From: Roseovarius confluentis
GTDB taxonomy: Bacteria > Pseudomonadota > Alphaproteobacteria > Rhodobacterales > Rhodobacteraceae
Assembly (NCBI RefSeq): GCF_002917925.1
Contig: NZ_PPFE01000004.1
Coordinates: 248,001-312,000, forward strand
DNA length: 64,000 nucleotides
Reading direction: 5' to 3'
Shown piece after piece: positions 26,789-35,027 of this stretch. Each line of letters opens with the position of its first letter. Positions within the stretch are counted from its first letter, which is position 1. Under the pieces are notes generated by a model. That model was not told where the DNA came from, searched no databases, and worked only from the letters and a program-made list of their open reading frames with translations. A program made the translations under genes and the position numbers.

Positions 26789-28057
26789 ATGGATTCGATA
26801 CTCGTGACGGGCAATGGCCCTCTTCAGGGGCAAATCCCGATTGCCGGGGCAAAGAACGCGTGCCTGACGCTGATGCCGGCAACGCTGCTGAGCGAGGAGC
26901 CCCTGACGCTGACCAACGCGCCGCGCCTGTCGGACATCAAGACGATGACCGCGCTCTTGCAATCGCTGGGCGCTGAGGTGACGACGCTTCAAGACGGCCA
27001 GGTTCTGGCGATGTCGAGCCATGATCTGGACAGCCACGTGGCCGATTACGACATCGTGCGCAAGATGCGCGCTTCGATCCTCGTGCTGGGGCCGATGCTG
27101 GCGCGGGACGGCCACGCGGTGGTGTCGCTGCCGGGCGGATGCGCCATCGGGGCACGGCCTGTGGATTTGCACCTCAAGGCGCTTGAGGCGATGGGCGCGG
27201 AGCTTGAGCTGAAAGAAGGATACGTGCATGCGAAGGCGCCCGGTGGCCTTGAAGGCGGTGTCGTGGAATTTCCGCTGGTGTCGGTCGGGGCGACGGAAAA
27301 CGCGCTGATGGCGGCCACTCTGGCCAAGGGCAGCACGGTATTGAAGAATGCGGCGCGCGAGCCCGAGATCGTCGACCTTGCGCAATGCCTGCGCAAGATG
27401 GGCGCGCAGATCGAGGGCGAGGGTACGAGCGAGATCACCATCCAGGGGGTAGACCGCCTCCACGGGGCGACCCATCCGGTGGTGACCGACCGGATCGAGT
27501 TGGGCACGTTCATGCTGGCACCTGCGATTTGCGGCGGCGAGGTGGAATGCCTGGGCGGGCGGATCGACCTTGTCGAGGCATTTTGCGAAAGGCTGGACGC
27601 CGCCGGTGTCTCCGTTGAAGAGACCGACGTGGGCCTCAAGGTCGCGCGGAAAAATGGCCGGGTGCGCGCCGTCGACGTGGTGACCGAGCCGTTTCCGGGC
27701 TTCCCGACCGATCTTCAGGCGCAGATGATGGCGCTGATGTGCACCGCCGAGGGCACCAGCGTTCTGGAAGAAAAGATTTTCGAGAATCGTTTCATGCACG
27801 CGCCCGAACTGATGCGGATGGGCGCGAAGATAGACGTTCATGGCGGCACAGCCACAGTGACCGGCGTGGAGCGTCTGAAAGGCGCGCCGGTCATGGCGAC
27901 TGATCTGCGGGCGAGCGTCTCACTAATCTTGGCGGGACTGGCCGCCGAGGGCGAGACGCTGGTCAACCGGGTCTATCACCTGGACCGCGGCTATGAGCGG
28001 GTCGAGGAAAAGCTGGGCAATGTCGGCGCACGGATAGAGCGGGTGCAAGGCGAATGA
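26789..28057 (+). CDS. murA: UDP-N-acetylglucosamine 1-carboxyvinyltransferase
   Basis: The 422-residue enolpyruvyl transferase catalyses the first committed step of peptidoglycan synthesis. C118 in [15 protein letters not shown] is the catalytic, fosfomycin-sensitive cysteine; K22-N23 in [10 protein letters not shown] and the inside-out barrel pattern are typical. Full length. The DUF2948 gene overlaps its stop (ATGA). Confidence 0.96.
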   Translation: MDSILVTGNGPLQGQIPIAGAKNACLTLMPATLLSEEPLTLTNAPRLSDIKTMTALLQSLGAEVTTLQDGQVLAMSSHDLDSHVADYDIVRKMRASILVLGPMLARDGHAVVSLPGGCAIGARPVDLHLKALEAMGAELELKEGYVHAKAPGGLEGGVVEFPLVSVGATENALMAATLAKGSTVLKNAAREPEIVDLAQCLRKMGAQIEGEGTSEITIQGVDRLHGATHPVVTDRIELGTFMLAPAICGGEVECLGGRIDLVEAFCERLDAAGVSVEETDVGLKVARKNGRVRAVDVVTEPFPGFPTDLQAQMMALMCTAEGTSVLEEKIFENRFMHAPELMRMGAKIDVHGGTATVTGVERLKGAPVMATDLRASVSLILAGLAAEGETLVNRVYHLDRGYERVEEKLGNVGARIERVQGE

Positions 28058-28530
28058 CCGAAGATGCACGTTTCGAAGACGGGCGCGAGGCGCCGCTGAA
28101 CCTGGGGGCCTTCGATGCCGAAGATCTCGACGTGGTGTCGAGTCTGGTCCAGGATGCGGTCTTTACCCTGCAAGACATGGCGTGGCGTCCCCGCGAGCGC
28201 CGGCTGGCGCTGTTGATCAACCGGTTTCGCTGGGAAGACGGCGCGCGGGCGCGACACGGGGCCGAGCGGGTGCGCACGCTTCTGGTAATTGACAATGTCG
28301 AAGGCGTCTCCAGCCAAGGGCTGGACCGCGACGACCCTGATGTGATCCTGTCGGTGCTCTCCGTGCGGTTCGAACCCGATAGTGCCGAGGACGTTGCAGG
28401 CTACGTGACGCTGACGCTGGCGGGTGACGGAGCCTTGCGGGCACGGATCGAGGCGCTGGAAGTCACGCTGCGGGATGTCACGCGCCCCTATCGTTCACCG
28501 TCCGGCAAGGCGCCGGGCCACGACGCCTGA
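28054..28530 (+). CDS. DUF2948 family protein
   Basis: The 158-residue protein contains the DUF2948 pattern: [42 protein letters not shown], then [14 protein letters not shown]. The family is found in alphaproteobacteria between murA and hisD, as here; its biochemical role is not known. The start overlaps the murA stop, so it is translationally coupled. Confidence 0.85.
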   Translation: MTEDARFEDGREAPLNLGAFDAEDLDVVSSLVQDAVFTLQDMAWRPRERRLALLINRFRWEDGARARHGAERVRTLLVIDNVEGVSSQGLDRDDPDVILSVLSVRFEPDSAEDVAGYVTLTLAGDGALRARIEALEVTLRDVTRPYRSPSGKAPGHDA

Positions 28531-28561
28531 CGCGGCATTGCCGCAAACGGGACCGACGGGC

Positions 28562-29015
28562 ATGAATGTTGCGCGTTTCGTCCTTGTCGCCATACCGCTT
28601 GGCATCGTTCTCTTTTACTTCGTCATGCAATCGCTGACTGTTGGAAACGCCGAATCTGTGTCTTGTTGTCGCCAATGGCGGATTGAGCAAGCTGAACCGG
28701 ATCGAACTGAGCCGGATCGAGCCCGACCTGCATGGCCGTTGGCTGACCGCACAGTTCGCGGCCTTGGCGACGGGGCGGGATATGCCGGAGACCTTCGAGA
28801 AACCTTCGGAAGAAGACTGGCGTATCTTCCTGAAAGGCTGGCGCGAGGCGGACGGCGGGACGACTCCGGCCATGCAAGCCTATCTGCGGTCGAATGAAGA
28901 GGATCCCGGCCTCTACTGCGAAGGGACCATCGGGTTCGTCCGGCGAGTGATTGCGGACACCACACCTTCGGGCTTGCGTATCTTGGCCGATTACACGGCC
29001 AGCCTTGCGCTATAG
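28562..29015 (+). pseudogene. Membrane-anchored small protein gene, apparently frameshifted
   Basis: An ATG at 28562 opens a frame encoding a clear N-terminal membrane anchor (MNVARFVLVAIPLGIVLFYF, then VMQSLTVGNAESV). At about 28660-28680 the sensible coding passes to the +1 frame, which continues as GGLSKLNRIELSRIEPDLHGRW to a TAG at 29013-29015. The second frame alone would need a TTG at 28641 without a ribosome binding site. The simplest reading is one 150-residue gene with a single extra base or +1 shift in the tract TGTGTCTTGTTGTCGCC. A sequencing error or true pseudogene are both possible. The family is unknown. Confidence 0.6.
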
Positions 29016-29094
29016 GGGCGCCGTTTTGAGAAGCGAAGGCACTTGAGGCGCGGCAGGCGTCGGTCTAAGTCTGCGCGGCAATAGGAGAATGCCC

Positions 29095-30399
29095 ATGCCG
29101 GTGCGACTGACCACCAAGGATGACGATTTCGAGCCACGGTTCGCTGCGCTGTTGAGCGCCAAACGCGAAGACAGCCCTGACGTGGACGAGACCGTTTCCA
29201 GCATCATCGCCGATGTCCGGGCGCGTGGCGATGCGGCCCTGCTCGAACTGACGGCGAAGTTCGACAGGCTGGAATTGACGTCGGAGAGGTTGCGGTTCAC
29301 GGCAGAAGAGGTCGCCGCACTGGTGGCAGATGTGCCGCCGGACGAGATGGCGGCGCTGGAACTGGCCGCTGCGCGCATCCGGTCCTATCACGAACGTCAG
29401 TTGCCCGAGGATGCATCGTGGCAGGATGAATGCGGCGCGACGCTGGGCTGGCGCTGGTCGGCGGTCAGCGCGGCGGGGCTTTACGTGCCGGGCGGGCTGG
29501 CGTCCTACCCGTCTTCGGTTCTGATGAACGCGATCCCTGCCAAGGTGGCGGGGGTGGAGCGGCTTGCCATTGTGGTGCCGACGCCGGACGGTGTGGCCAA
29601 TCCCGCCGTCCTGGCTGCCGCACAGATCGCCGGTGTCGACGAGATCTACCGAGTGGGCGGTGCGCAGGCGATTGCGGCGTTGGCCTATGGCACCGAAACC
29701 ATCGCACCTGTCGACAAGATTACGGGACCGGGCAACGCCTATGTCGCTGCGGCCAAGCGGCGGGTTTTCGGCAGGGTTGGCATCGACATGATCGCCGGGC
29801 CCTCGGAGATCCTTGTGATCGCGGATCGCGACAACGAGCCGGACTGGATCGCGCTCGACATGCTGAGCCAGGCGGAACACGACGAAAGCGCGCAGGCTTT
29901 GCTGATTACCGACAACCCGGCGTTCGCCGACGCGGTGGAAGCGGCCATAGAGACGCGACTGGAAACGCTGGAGCGGCGGGCAATTGCCGGGGCAAGCTGG
30001 CGCGATTTCGGCGCGGTGATCGTGGTCGCGGACATGGACGAGGCGGCGCGTCTCGCCGACCGGATCGCGCCTGAACATCTGGAGTTATGCGTGGCCGAGG
30101 CGGAACGGCTGGCCGACAAGATCACGCATGCAGGCGCGATGTTCCTGGGCGCGTGGACACCCGAGGCGATTGGCGACTACGTTGGCGGGCCCAATCACGT
30201 GCTGCCCACGGCACGCTCGGCACGGTTTTCCAGCGGTCTCAACGTTCTGGATTTCATGAAGAAAACCACGATGGCGCGTATGACACCCGGCGCGCTGAAG
30301 GCGATCGGACCGGCGGCGGAGACACTGGCGCAATCCGAAAGCCTGGAGGCACATGGGCTAAGCGTGCGGGCGCGACTGGACAAGCTGAACGAAGGCTAG
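29095..30399 (+). CDS. hisD: Histidinol dehydrogenase
   Basis: The 434-residue zinc enzyme performs the last two oxidations of histidine synthesis. Motifs: LYVPGGLASYPSSVLMN, KITGPGNAYVAAAKR, LSQAEHDESAQ (zinc ligands), the APEHLEL catalytic Glu-His pair, GGPNHVLPTARSARFSSGL and SLEAHGLSVRARLDKL (zinc His). I chose the second ATG (29095), 7 nt from AGGAG; the first at 29089 is too close. It is paralogous to the HpsN-like gene at 2834-4141. Confidence 0.95.
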   Translation: MPVRLTTKDDDFEPRFAALLSAKREDSPDVDETVSSIIADVRARGDAALLELTAKFDRLELTSERLRFTAEEVAALVADVPPDEMAALELAAARIRSYHERQLPEDASWQDECGATLGWRWSAVSAAGLYVPGGLASYPSSVLMNAIPAKVAGVERLAIVVPTPDGVANPAVLAAAQIAGVDEIYRVGGAQAIAALAYGTETIAPVDKITGPGNAYVAAAKRRVFGRVGIDMIAGPSEILVIADRDNEPDWIALDMLSQAEHDESAQALLITDNPAFADAVEAAIETRLETLERRAIAGASWRDFGAVIVVADMDEAARLADRIAPEHLELCVAEAERLADKITHAGAMFLGAWTPEAIGDYVGGPNHVLPTARSARFSSGLNVLDFMKKTTMARMTPGALKAIGPAAETLAQSESLEAHGLSVRARLDKLNEG

Positions 30400-30412
30400 G
30401 TGGCGCACGCTT

Positions 30413-30428
30413 CGGGCCTTTCGGCCCG
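30413..30428 (+). terminator. GC-rich hairpin after hisD
   Basis: Stem CGGGCC/GGCCCG with loop TTTC begins 13 nt after the hisD stop. No T-run follows, so intrinsic termination is uncertain; hisD and the UPF0262 gene are 136 bp apart. Confidence 0.35.
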
Positions 30429-30535
30429 CCTCGCGGGTCACATCGTCGCAAAAACGCCACCTCAGGACGTTCGGCTGCATTGCCCGCTAACGATTGCTGG
30501 GGTAGGCAGGAACAAGACTGCCGAAGAGAACACCC

Positions 30536-31015
30536 ATGAGCCATATCTGTCATATCGAGTTGGATGATGCCAATCTGCCCCCGCCCACGCCCGAGATCGA
30601 GCAGGAGCGGAAAGTGGCCATGTTCGACCTGATTGAGGAGAACTCTTTCAGCCTGCCGATCCGGGATGACCGGGTTGCGCCCGACGGGCCTTATCGCGTC
30701 GGGCTGTCGATCCGCGAGAAGCGATTGGTGTTCGACATCCGCACCGAGGATGACGCGCCAGCGGCGGAATTTCACCTTTCATTGTCGCCATTTAGACAAG
30801 TGGTCAAGGATTACTGGGCGATCTGTGAAAGCTATTTCGACGCGGTAAAGAACATGCCGCCGAGCCAGATCGAGACCATCGACATGGCTCGCCGGGGCAT
30901 TCACAACGAAGGTGCCCGGGTGCTGGAAGAGCGGCTGGAAGGCAAGGCGAAGGTCGACAACGATACCGCGCGGCGCCTGTTCACGCTGATCTGCGTGCTG
31001 CACTTCGGGAGCTGA
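30536..31015 (+). CDS. UPF0262 family protein
   Basis: The 159-residue protein matches UPF0262: HICHIELDD at the start, VAMFDLIEENSF, GPYRVGLSIREKRLVFDI and the C-terminal DMARRGIHNEGARVLEERLEGK-type block. The family is restricted mainly to alphaproteobacteria; its function is unknown. It heads a tight cluster with the phosphatase, NTF2-like and GNAT genes, starting 136 bp after hisD. Confidence 0.88.
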   Translation: MSHICHIELDDANLPPPTPEIEQERKVAMFDLIEENSFSLPIRDDRVAPDGPYRVGLSIREKRLVFDIRTEDDAPAAEFHLSLSPFRQVVKDYWAICESYFDAVKNMPPSQIETIDMARRGIHNEGARVLEERLEGKAKVDNDTARRLFTLICVLHFGS

Positions 31016-31020
31016 CCCAG

Positions 31021-31482
31021 ATGGTCGAGGAGCTTCCTCAGTCCGTTCTGTTTTGCTGCGACCATAATTCCGCGCGCTCGCCCATGGCCGAGGGCATCAT
31101 GAAAAAGCTCTATGGAACCGATACTTATGTCCAGTCCGCCGGGGTCAAGGGTGATATGGACATCGACGGGTTCTCGATCGCGGTCTGCGACGAGATCGGA
31201 GTCGAGCTTGCCCGGCACCGGACCCGAAGCTTTGACGAGATGGAACAGTGGGGCGACGACCTGTCCTCGTTCGATCTGGTTGTGGCGTTGAGTCCGGCGA
31301 GCCAGCGCAAAGCTCTTGATCTGACACGGGTTTTTCATCTCGACGTGGTCTATTGGCCAATCCTGGACCCGACCGGACTGGGCGAATCGCGAGAGGCGAA
31401 ATTGAACGCTTACCGCCAGACCCGGGACCAGATAGTGGAACATCTCAAACGACGGTGGGGCGACCCCAAGGATATGAAATGA
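31021..31482 (+). CDS. Low-molecular-weight protein-tyrosine-phosphatase-like protein
   Basis: The 153-residue protein has the P-loop C13-x5-R19 in FCCDHNSARSPMAEG and the acidic loop ILDPTG, as in LMW-PTP and thioredoxin-type arsenate reductases. The extra Cys pairs needed for arsenate reduction (a CxxxxxxC helix) are not seen, so phosphotyrosine phosphatase activity is the better guess. It is 5 nt after the UPF0262 gene and overlaps the next gene (ATGA). Confidence 0.85.
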   Translation: MVEELPQSVLFCCDHNSARSPMAEGIMKKLYGTDTYVQSAGVKGDMDIDGFSIAVCDEIGVELARHRTRSFDEMEQWGDDLSSFDLVVALSPASQRKALDLTRVFHLDVVYWPILDPTGLGESREAKLNAYRQTRDQIVEHLKRRWGDPKDMK

Positions 31483-31880
31483 CTGCGAAAAACGTGATCG
31501 AGGCTTACTTTCTGGCGTTCAACAACGGTGACGTGGATGGTATGCTGGAATGCCTGAGCGAGGATGTGGCGCACCACGTCAATGAAGGGCAGGTGCGGAC
31601 AGGCAAGGCGGCCTTTGCCGCGTTCTGTGAGCACATGAACCGGTGCTACCGCGAACACCTTGATAACATGGTGATTTTCGAGGCCGAAGACGGCACGCGG
31701 GGCGCGGCGGAATTCGTGGTGAACGGCACCTACCTCGCCACCGACGAAGGGCTGCCGGAGGCGCACGGGCAGACCTACAAGCTGCCGGCGGGGTCGTTTT
31801 TCTCCTTGGAAAACAACAAGATCACGCGGGTCGTGACGTATTACAACCTTGCCGACTGGACCAAACAGGTCAGCGCCTGA
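31479..31880 (+). CDS. SnoaL/NTF2-like (ketosteroid-isomerase fold) protein
   Basis: The 133-residue protein shows the cone-fold pattern: VIEAYFLAFNNGDVDGMLECLSEDVAHHVNEG, then FEAEDGTRGAAEFVVNGTYLATD and KLPAGSFFSLENNKITRVVTYYN. Such proteins are small enzymes or binding proteins with a hydrophobic cavity; no catalytic assignment is safe. Its start overlaps the phosphatase stop and its stop overlaps the GNAT start (TGATG). Confidence 0.82.
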   Translation: MTAKNVIEAYFLAFNNGDVDGMLECLSEDVAHHVNEGQVRTGKAAFAAFCEHMNRCYREHLDNMVIFEAEDGTRGAAEFVVNGTYLATDEGLPEAHGQTYKLPAGSFFSLENNKITRVVTYYNLADWTKQVSA

Positions 31881-32467
31881 TGCGGGTGGAGCGGCTGACC
31901 GGCGAAAACCTGTTGGCTGCGCTGGATGACGTGGCGCAGCTGCGGATTACGGTTTTTCGTGACTTTCCATACCTTTACGATGGCGACGTCGCCTATGAGA
32001 GGGCGTACCTTGAGCCTTACCGGCAGAGCGAGGACGCAATCGTGGTGGCGGCGATCGACGGGGAACGTCTTGTCGGGGCCTCGACGGGGACGCCGATGGA
32101 GGATCATGCCGAGGATTTCGCAGCAGCTTTTTCGGGGCAAGGCATTGATATGAAAGATATCTTTTATTGTGCCGAGAGTGTTCTGCTGCCCGCGTACCGG
32201 GGGCGCGGGCTGGGCCACGCGTTCTTTGACGCGCGGGAGGCCCATGCGCGGGCTCTGGGACACCGCTATGTTGCCTTTTGCGGTGTGGTGCGACCCAAGG
32301 ATCATCCTTTGCGGCCAGAGACTTATCAGCCATTGGACGGATTCTGGCGCAAGCGGGGATATGCGCCGGTCGAAGGGGCCGTCGCGACCTATCGCTGGAA
32401 GGATATCGACCAGCCGGAAGAGACCGACCACCCGTTGCAATTCTGGATGCGGCGACTCGAAGGTTAA
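31880..32467 (+). CDS. GNAT family N-acetyltransferase
   Basis: The 195-residue protein has the acetyl-CoA motif in AESVLLPAYRGRGLGHAFFDAREAHA (R/Q-x-x-G-x-G/A loop as YRGRGLGHA) and a preceding AIDGERLVGASTGTP strand. The acceptor substrate cannot be told. It is the last of four overlapping genes (30536-32467), which suggests a shared role. Confidence 0.85.
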   Translation: MRVERLTGENLLAALDDVAQLRITVFRDFPYLYDGDVAYERAYLEPYRQSEDAIVVAAIDGERLVGASTGTPMEDHAEDFAAAFSGQGIDMKDIFYCAESVLLPAYRGRGLGHAFFDAREAHARALGHRYVAFCGVVRPKDHPLRPETYQPLDGFWRKRGYAPVEGAVATYRWKDIDQPEETDHPLQFWMRRLEG

Positions 32468-32757
32468 CGCCAGCCGAATGTTCAAACCCGCGTCGGTATC
32501 GCGTCGGTATCCGGGTGGTATGGCGTCGGTGCGATTGTCCGCCGGCACGGGTTAACGCATCGCGCGGTCCGTGTTGCCGCAAAACCCGGCCGGAACACGG
32601 CAAACGCGGCAAGGTCCCGGGGCAGGCCCGGGACGAGGCGTCCCATTGTTGCGCGAAGCCCACGGTGCGGAAATTCGGATCTTGCCCGATAGTCCAGTCC
32701 GGGGCTTTCGGTGTACCAGTTCAGGGCCGGGGGGCGATGGGAATGGGACGGATAGAC
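32468..32757. other. 290-bp gap with an 11-bp tandem repeat
   Basis: GCGTCGGTATC occurs twice head to tail at 32490-32511, and GCGTCGGT returns at 32523. No convincing gene, tRNA or terminator is visible. The reading frame of the LpxR-like gene is open through part of this region but has no good start codon there. Confidence 0.4.
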
Positions 32758-33684
32758 ATGATGCGCCGCCTTGCAGCGTTTTTGACCGTTTTTGCGGTTC
32801 TTTTGACCGGCCATGCCGCAGAGGCAGGCCCGCGCGAGCGTATCGGCTTTGGCTGGCTGACAACCAATGACATCGGCGGTGATTTTCACGACCGCTGGCA
32901 GACCGGATCGCTGACGACCAGCCGGGTCTGGGGGCCGGGCTGGAGCGGGCGTTTGCCGCAAGGCTTCGGCGAAGTGCTGGAGCTGCGTCTGGGCGGGCGC
33001 ATCGTCTCGCCGCAGAACCTCACCAATCCTGCGGCCGGTGACCGGCCCTTTGCCGGGGTTCTTTCGGTCGGGCTGCACACGCATTTCGCACGGGGACCGA
33101 TGGATTACGCCGTGGGCGTCGACGTGAACGTGACCGGGCCGCAGACCGGGCTGGACGATTTCCAGCGCAACCTGCACGACGTGCTGGGCGGGCGAAATAT
33201 TTCGGACCGCGTGCGCCGCAACCAGGTCAGCGACGACGTGAACCCGGAACTGGTGATGGAGACCGGCCGTGCCTTTGACATGGGAGGCAATGCCGAAATC
33301 CGGCCGTTTGTCGAGGGGCGCTGGGGGTTCGAGACGCTGGCGCGGGTGGGGTTCGACCTGACGATTGGCCAGCGCGGTCGTGACGGATTGCTGGTGCGGG
33401 ACCCGGTGACGGGGCAGCGCTACGTGGCCGTGCAGGGCGTCGAGGCGCCGGGTGCGAGCTTTGTCTTCGGGGCCGACGTGGCCTACGTGGACAGCAGCGA
33501 GCTGTTGAATCGCGACCGGGGCATTCAGCTGACCGATGCGCGGACGCGGGTCCGCGGCGGGGTCAACTGGCAGGGCAAAGGCGGCAGCACGATCTTCTAC
33601 GGGCTGACTTGGCTGGGCGAGGAATTCGAGGCCCAGAAGGAAAGCCAGCTTGTGGGATCGCTGCGACTGCGCCTGAGATTTTGA
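32758..33684 (+). CDS. LpxR-like (DUF2219) outer-membrane lipid A deacylase homologue
   Basis: The 308-residue protein has a signal peptide (MMRRLAAFLTVFAVLLTGHAAEA) and a beta-barrel ending in Phe (LRLRLRF). The LpxR signature is present: TNDIGGDFHDRWQTGS, with the N-D pair of the active site, followed by DRPFAGVLSVGL and the His-containing segment GLHTHFARG. LpxR removes the 3'-acyloxyacyl chain of lipid A; activity here is inferred. Several ATGs compete (32737, 32743, 32758, 32761); I chose 32758 as giving the best signal peptide. Confidence 0.8.
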   Translation: MMRRLAAFLTVFAVLLTGHAAEAGPRERIGFGWLTTNDIGGDFHDRWQTGSLTTSRVWGPGWSGRLPQGFGEVLELRLGGRIVSPQNLTNPAAGDRPFAGVLSVGLHTHFARGPMDYAVGVDVNVTGPQTGLDDFQRNLHDVLGGRNISDRVRRNQVSDDVNPELVMETGRAFDMGGNAEIRPFVEGRWGFETLARVGFDLTIGQRGRDGLLVRDPVTGQRYVAVQGVEAPGASFVFGADVAYVDSSELLNRDRGIQLTDARTRVRGGVNWQGKGGSTIFYGLTWLGEEFEAQKESQLVGSLRLRLRF

Positions 33685-33686
33685 AC

Positions 33687-33702
33687 GTAACCCTTTGTTA
33701 AC
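33687..33702 (+). promoter_or_regulatory. CtrA-like site upstream of the Hint gene
   Basis: GTAA-N7-TTAAC differs by one base from the full CtrA consensus TTAA-N7-TTAAC. It lies 81 bp before the Hint-domain ATG. A single match in an AT-richer patch can occur by chance. Confidence 0.35.
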
Positions 33703-33782
33703 ACTTTGCAGGCTGATTCGTTTTTGCTAGCGTGCCGCTACAAAAAGACAAAAAAAGACTAAAGAAGGCAGGCATACAGGCA

Positions 33783-34847
33783 ATGGGAACGACCTTTCGG
33801 GGCGCGTTCGTCATCTCCTGGTCGCAGACGGAAGTGGACGGTTTGGAAGCCGCTCCTGTCCAGTCTCTTAACGTGGGGGCCGCATGGTCCTGGCGCGGGG
33901 ATCTGGTGCGGGTGGACGGACCCAATGAAGTACTGCGCCTTGAGCGGACGGAACGGGACGCAATGAGCCGCAAATGCGCGGCAAAGCTGGTGCGGCGGCT
34001 GGTGACGGCGGCACGCACGGGAACGACGAAACTGGACGAGGTCGAGGTGCACGAGCCGTTGATGGACTCTGGGTTCGTGGTGACCAACGGGGTCCGAAGT
34101 TACACCATCACCTTGATCGATGTGGGGCATGGCGCACCGCCGCTGGTGATGTTCCTGGACGAGATTCCGCCAAGGAATACCGAGATGTGGATCGTGCACC
34201 AGTCGCTGGGCGCGCATCGCAGCCAGACGACCGACGTGGAAAGCGGCGGGGTGATCTGTTTCACCCCCGGCACGCGGATCGAGACACCGGACGGGCCGCG
34301 GCTGGTCGAGGAACTGCGCGAAGGTGACTACGTGCAGACCAAGGACAACGGCGCGGAGGAGATCCAGTGGATCGGCAGCCGCCGGATGAGCGGCGCGCGC
34401 CTGTTCGCGATGCCGCATCTGCGGCCGGTGCGCATTCGCGCCGGGGCGCTGGGCGTGGAGCGGCCGGACGAGGAACTGCTGGTCAGTCCCGAGCATCGGA
34501 TGCTGGTGCAGGGCGAGATCGCGCAGGCGCTGTACAACACGCCCGAGGTGCTGGTGTCGGCCAAGGACCTCGTGAACGGGCGCAACATCGCCATCGACCT
34601 TGCGGTGCGTGAGGTGACCTATGTGCACCTGCTGTTGCCGCGCCATCAGGTGTTGTGGGCCAACGGCGTGGAGACCGAGAGCTTTCATCCCGCGTCCGCG
34701 TCGCTTCAGGCACTGGACGGCGAGGACCGCAAGCGGCTGTTGGAGTACAATCCGACGCTGGAGTTCGAGCCGCAGACCTACGGTGGCTTCGCGCGGCGCA
34801 ACCTGAGCGCGTCTGAGGCGGCGATCCTTCAGCACGAGGCGGCCTGA
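33783..34847 (+). CDS. Hint (hedgehog/intein) domain protein
   Basis: The 354-residue protein has an N-terminal region of about 155 residues with no clear family, then a Hint domain starting at VICFTPGTRIETPDG, with its putative nucleophile Cys, LVEELREGDYVQT, the block-B-like LLVSPEHRML and the terminal HQVLWANGVETESFHP. The intein C-terminal His-Asn is absent, so splicing is not expected; N-terminal cleavage by thioester is the possible activity. Such proteins are common in roseobacters and may be exported without a classical signal. The ATG at 33783 is preceded by an AT-rich leader. Confidence 0.85.
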   Translation: MGTTFRGAFVISWSQTEVDGLEAAPVQSLNVGAAWSWRGDLVRVDGPNEVLRLERTERDAMSRKCAAKLVRRLVTAARTGTTKLDEVEVHEPLMDSGFVVTNGVRSYTITLIDVGHGAPPLVMFLDEIPPRNTEMWIVHQSLGAHRSQTTDVESGGVICFTPGTRIETPDGPRLVEELREGDYVQTKDNGAEEIQWIGSRRMSGARLFAMPHLRPVRIRAGALGVERPDEELLVSPEHRMLVQGEIAQALYNTPEVLVSAKDLVNGRNIAIDLAVREVTYVHLLLPRHQVLWANGVETESFHPASASLQALDGEDRKRLLEYNPTLEFEPQTYGGFARRNLSASEAAILQHEAA

Positions 34848-34863
34848 GCCGCCCGGACAGATT

Positions 34864-34896
34864 GTCACGGCCTCGCCGCCGCGCGGGCGCCGTGAC
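34864..34896 (+). terminator. Stem-loop between the Hint gene and mrpA
   Basis: An 8-bp inverted repeat (GTCACGGC/GCCGTGAC) flanks a GC-rich 17-nt loop, 16 nt after the Hint stop. There is no T-run. It probably stops or protects the upstream transcript. Confidence 0.4.
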
Positions 34897-35027
34897 ACAT
34901 GCACCTGATTTTATGGCGCGATAACGCAGGATTATAACCGACAATTTCGGTCGTTTTTCCTTGCGCTTTCGTCGCTGGGATGCAGTTTAGGGCGGAATTT
35001 ACGAAACTGTTACGCCAAGGAGTTCGC

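Noticed and set aside
31021..31482. Arsenate reductase (ArsC)
   Set aside because: The P-loop is present but the additional redox cysteines are missing and no ars genes are adjacent.
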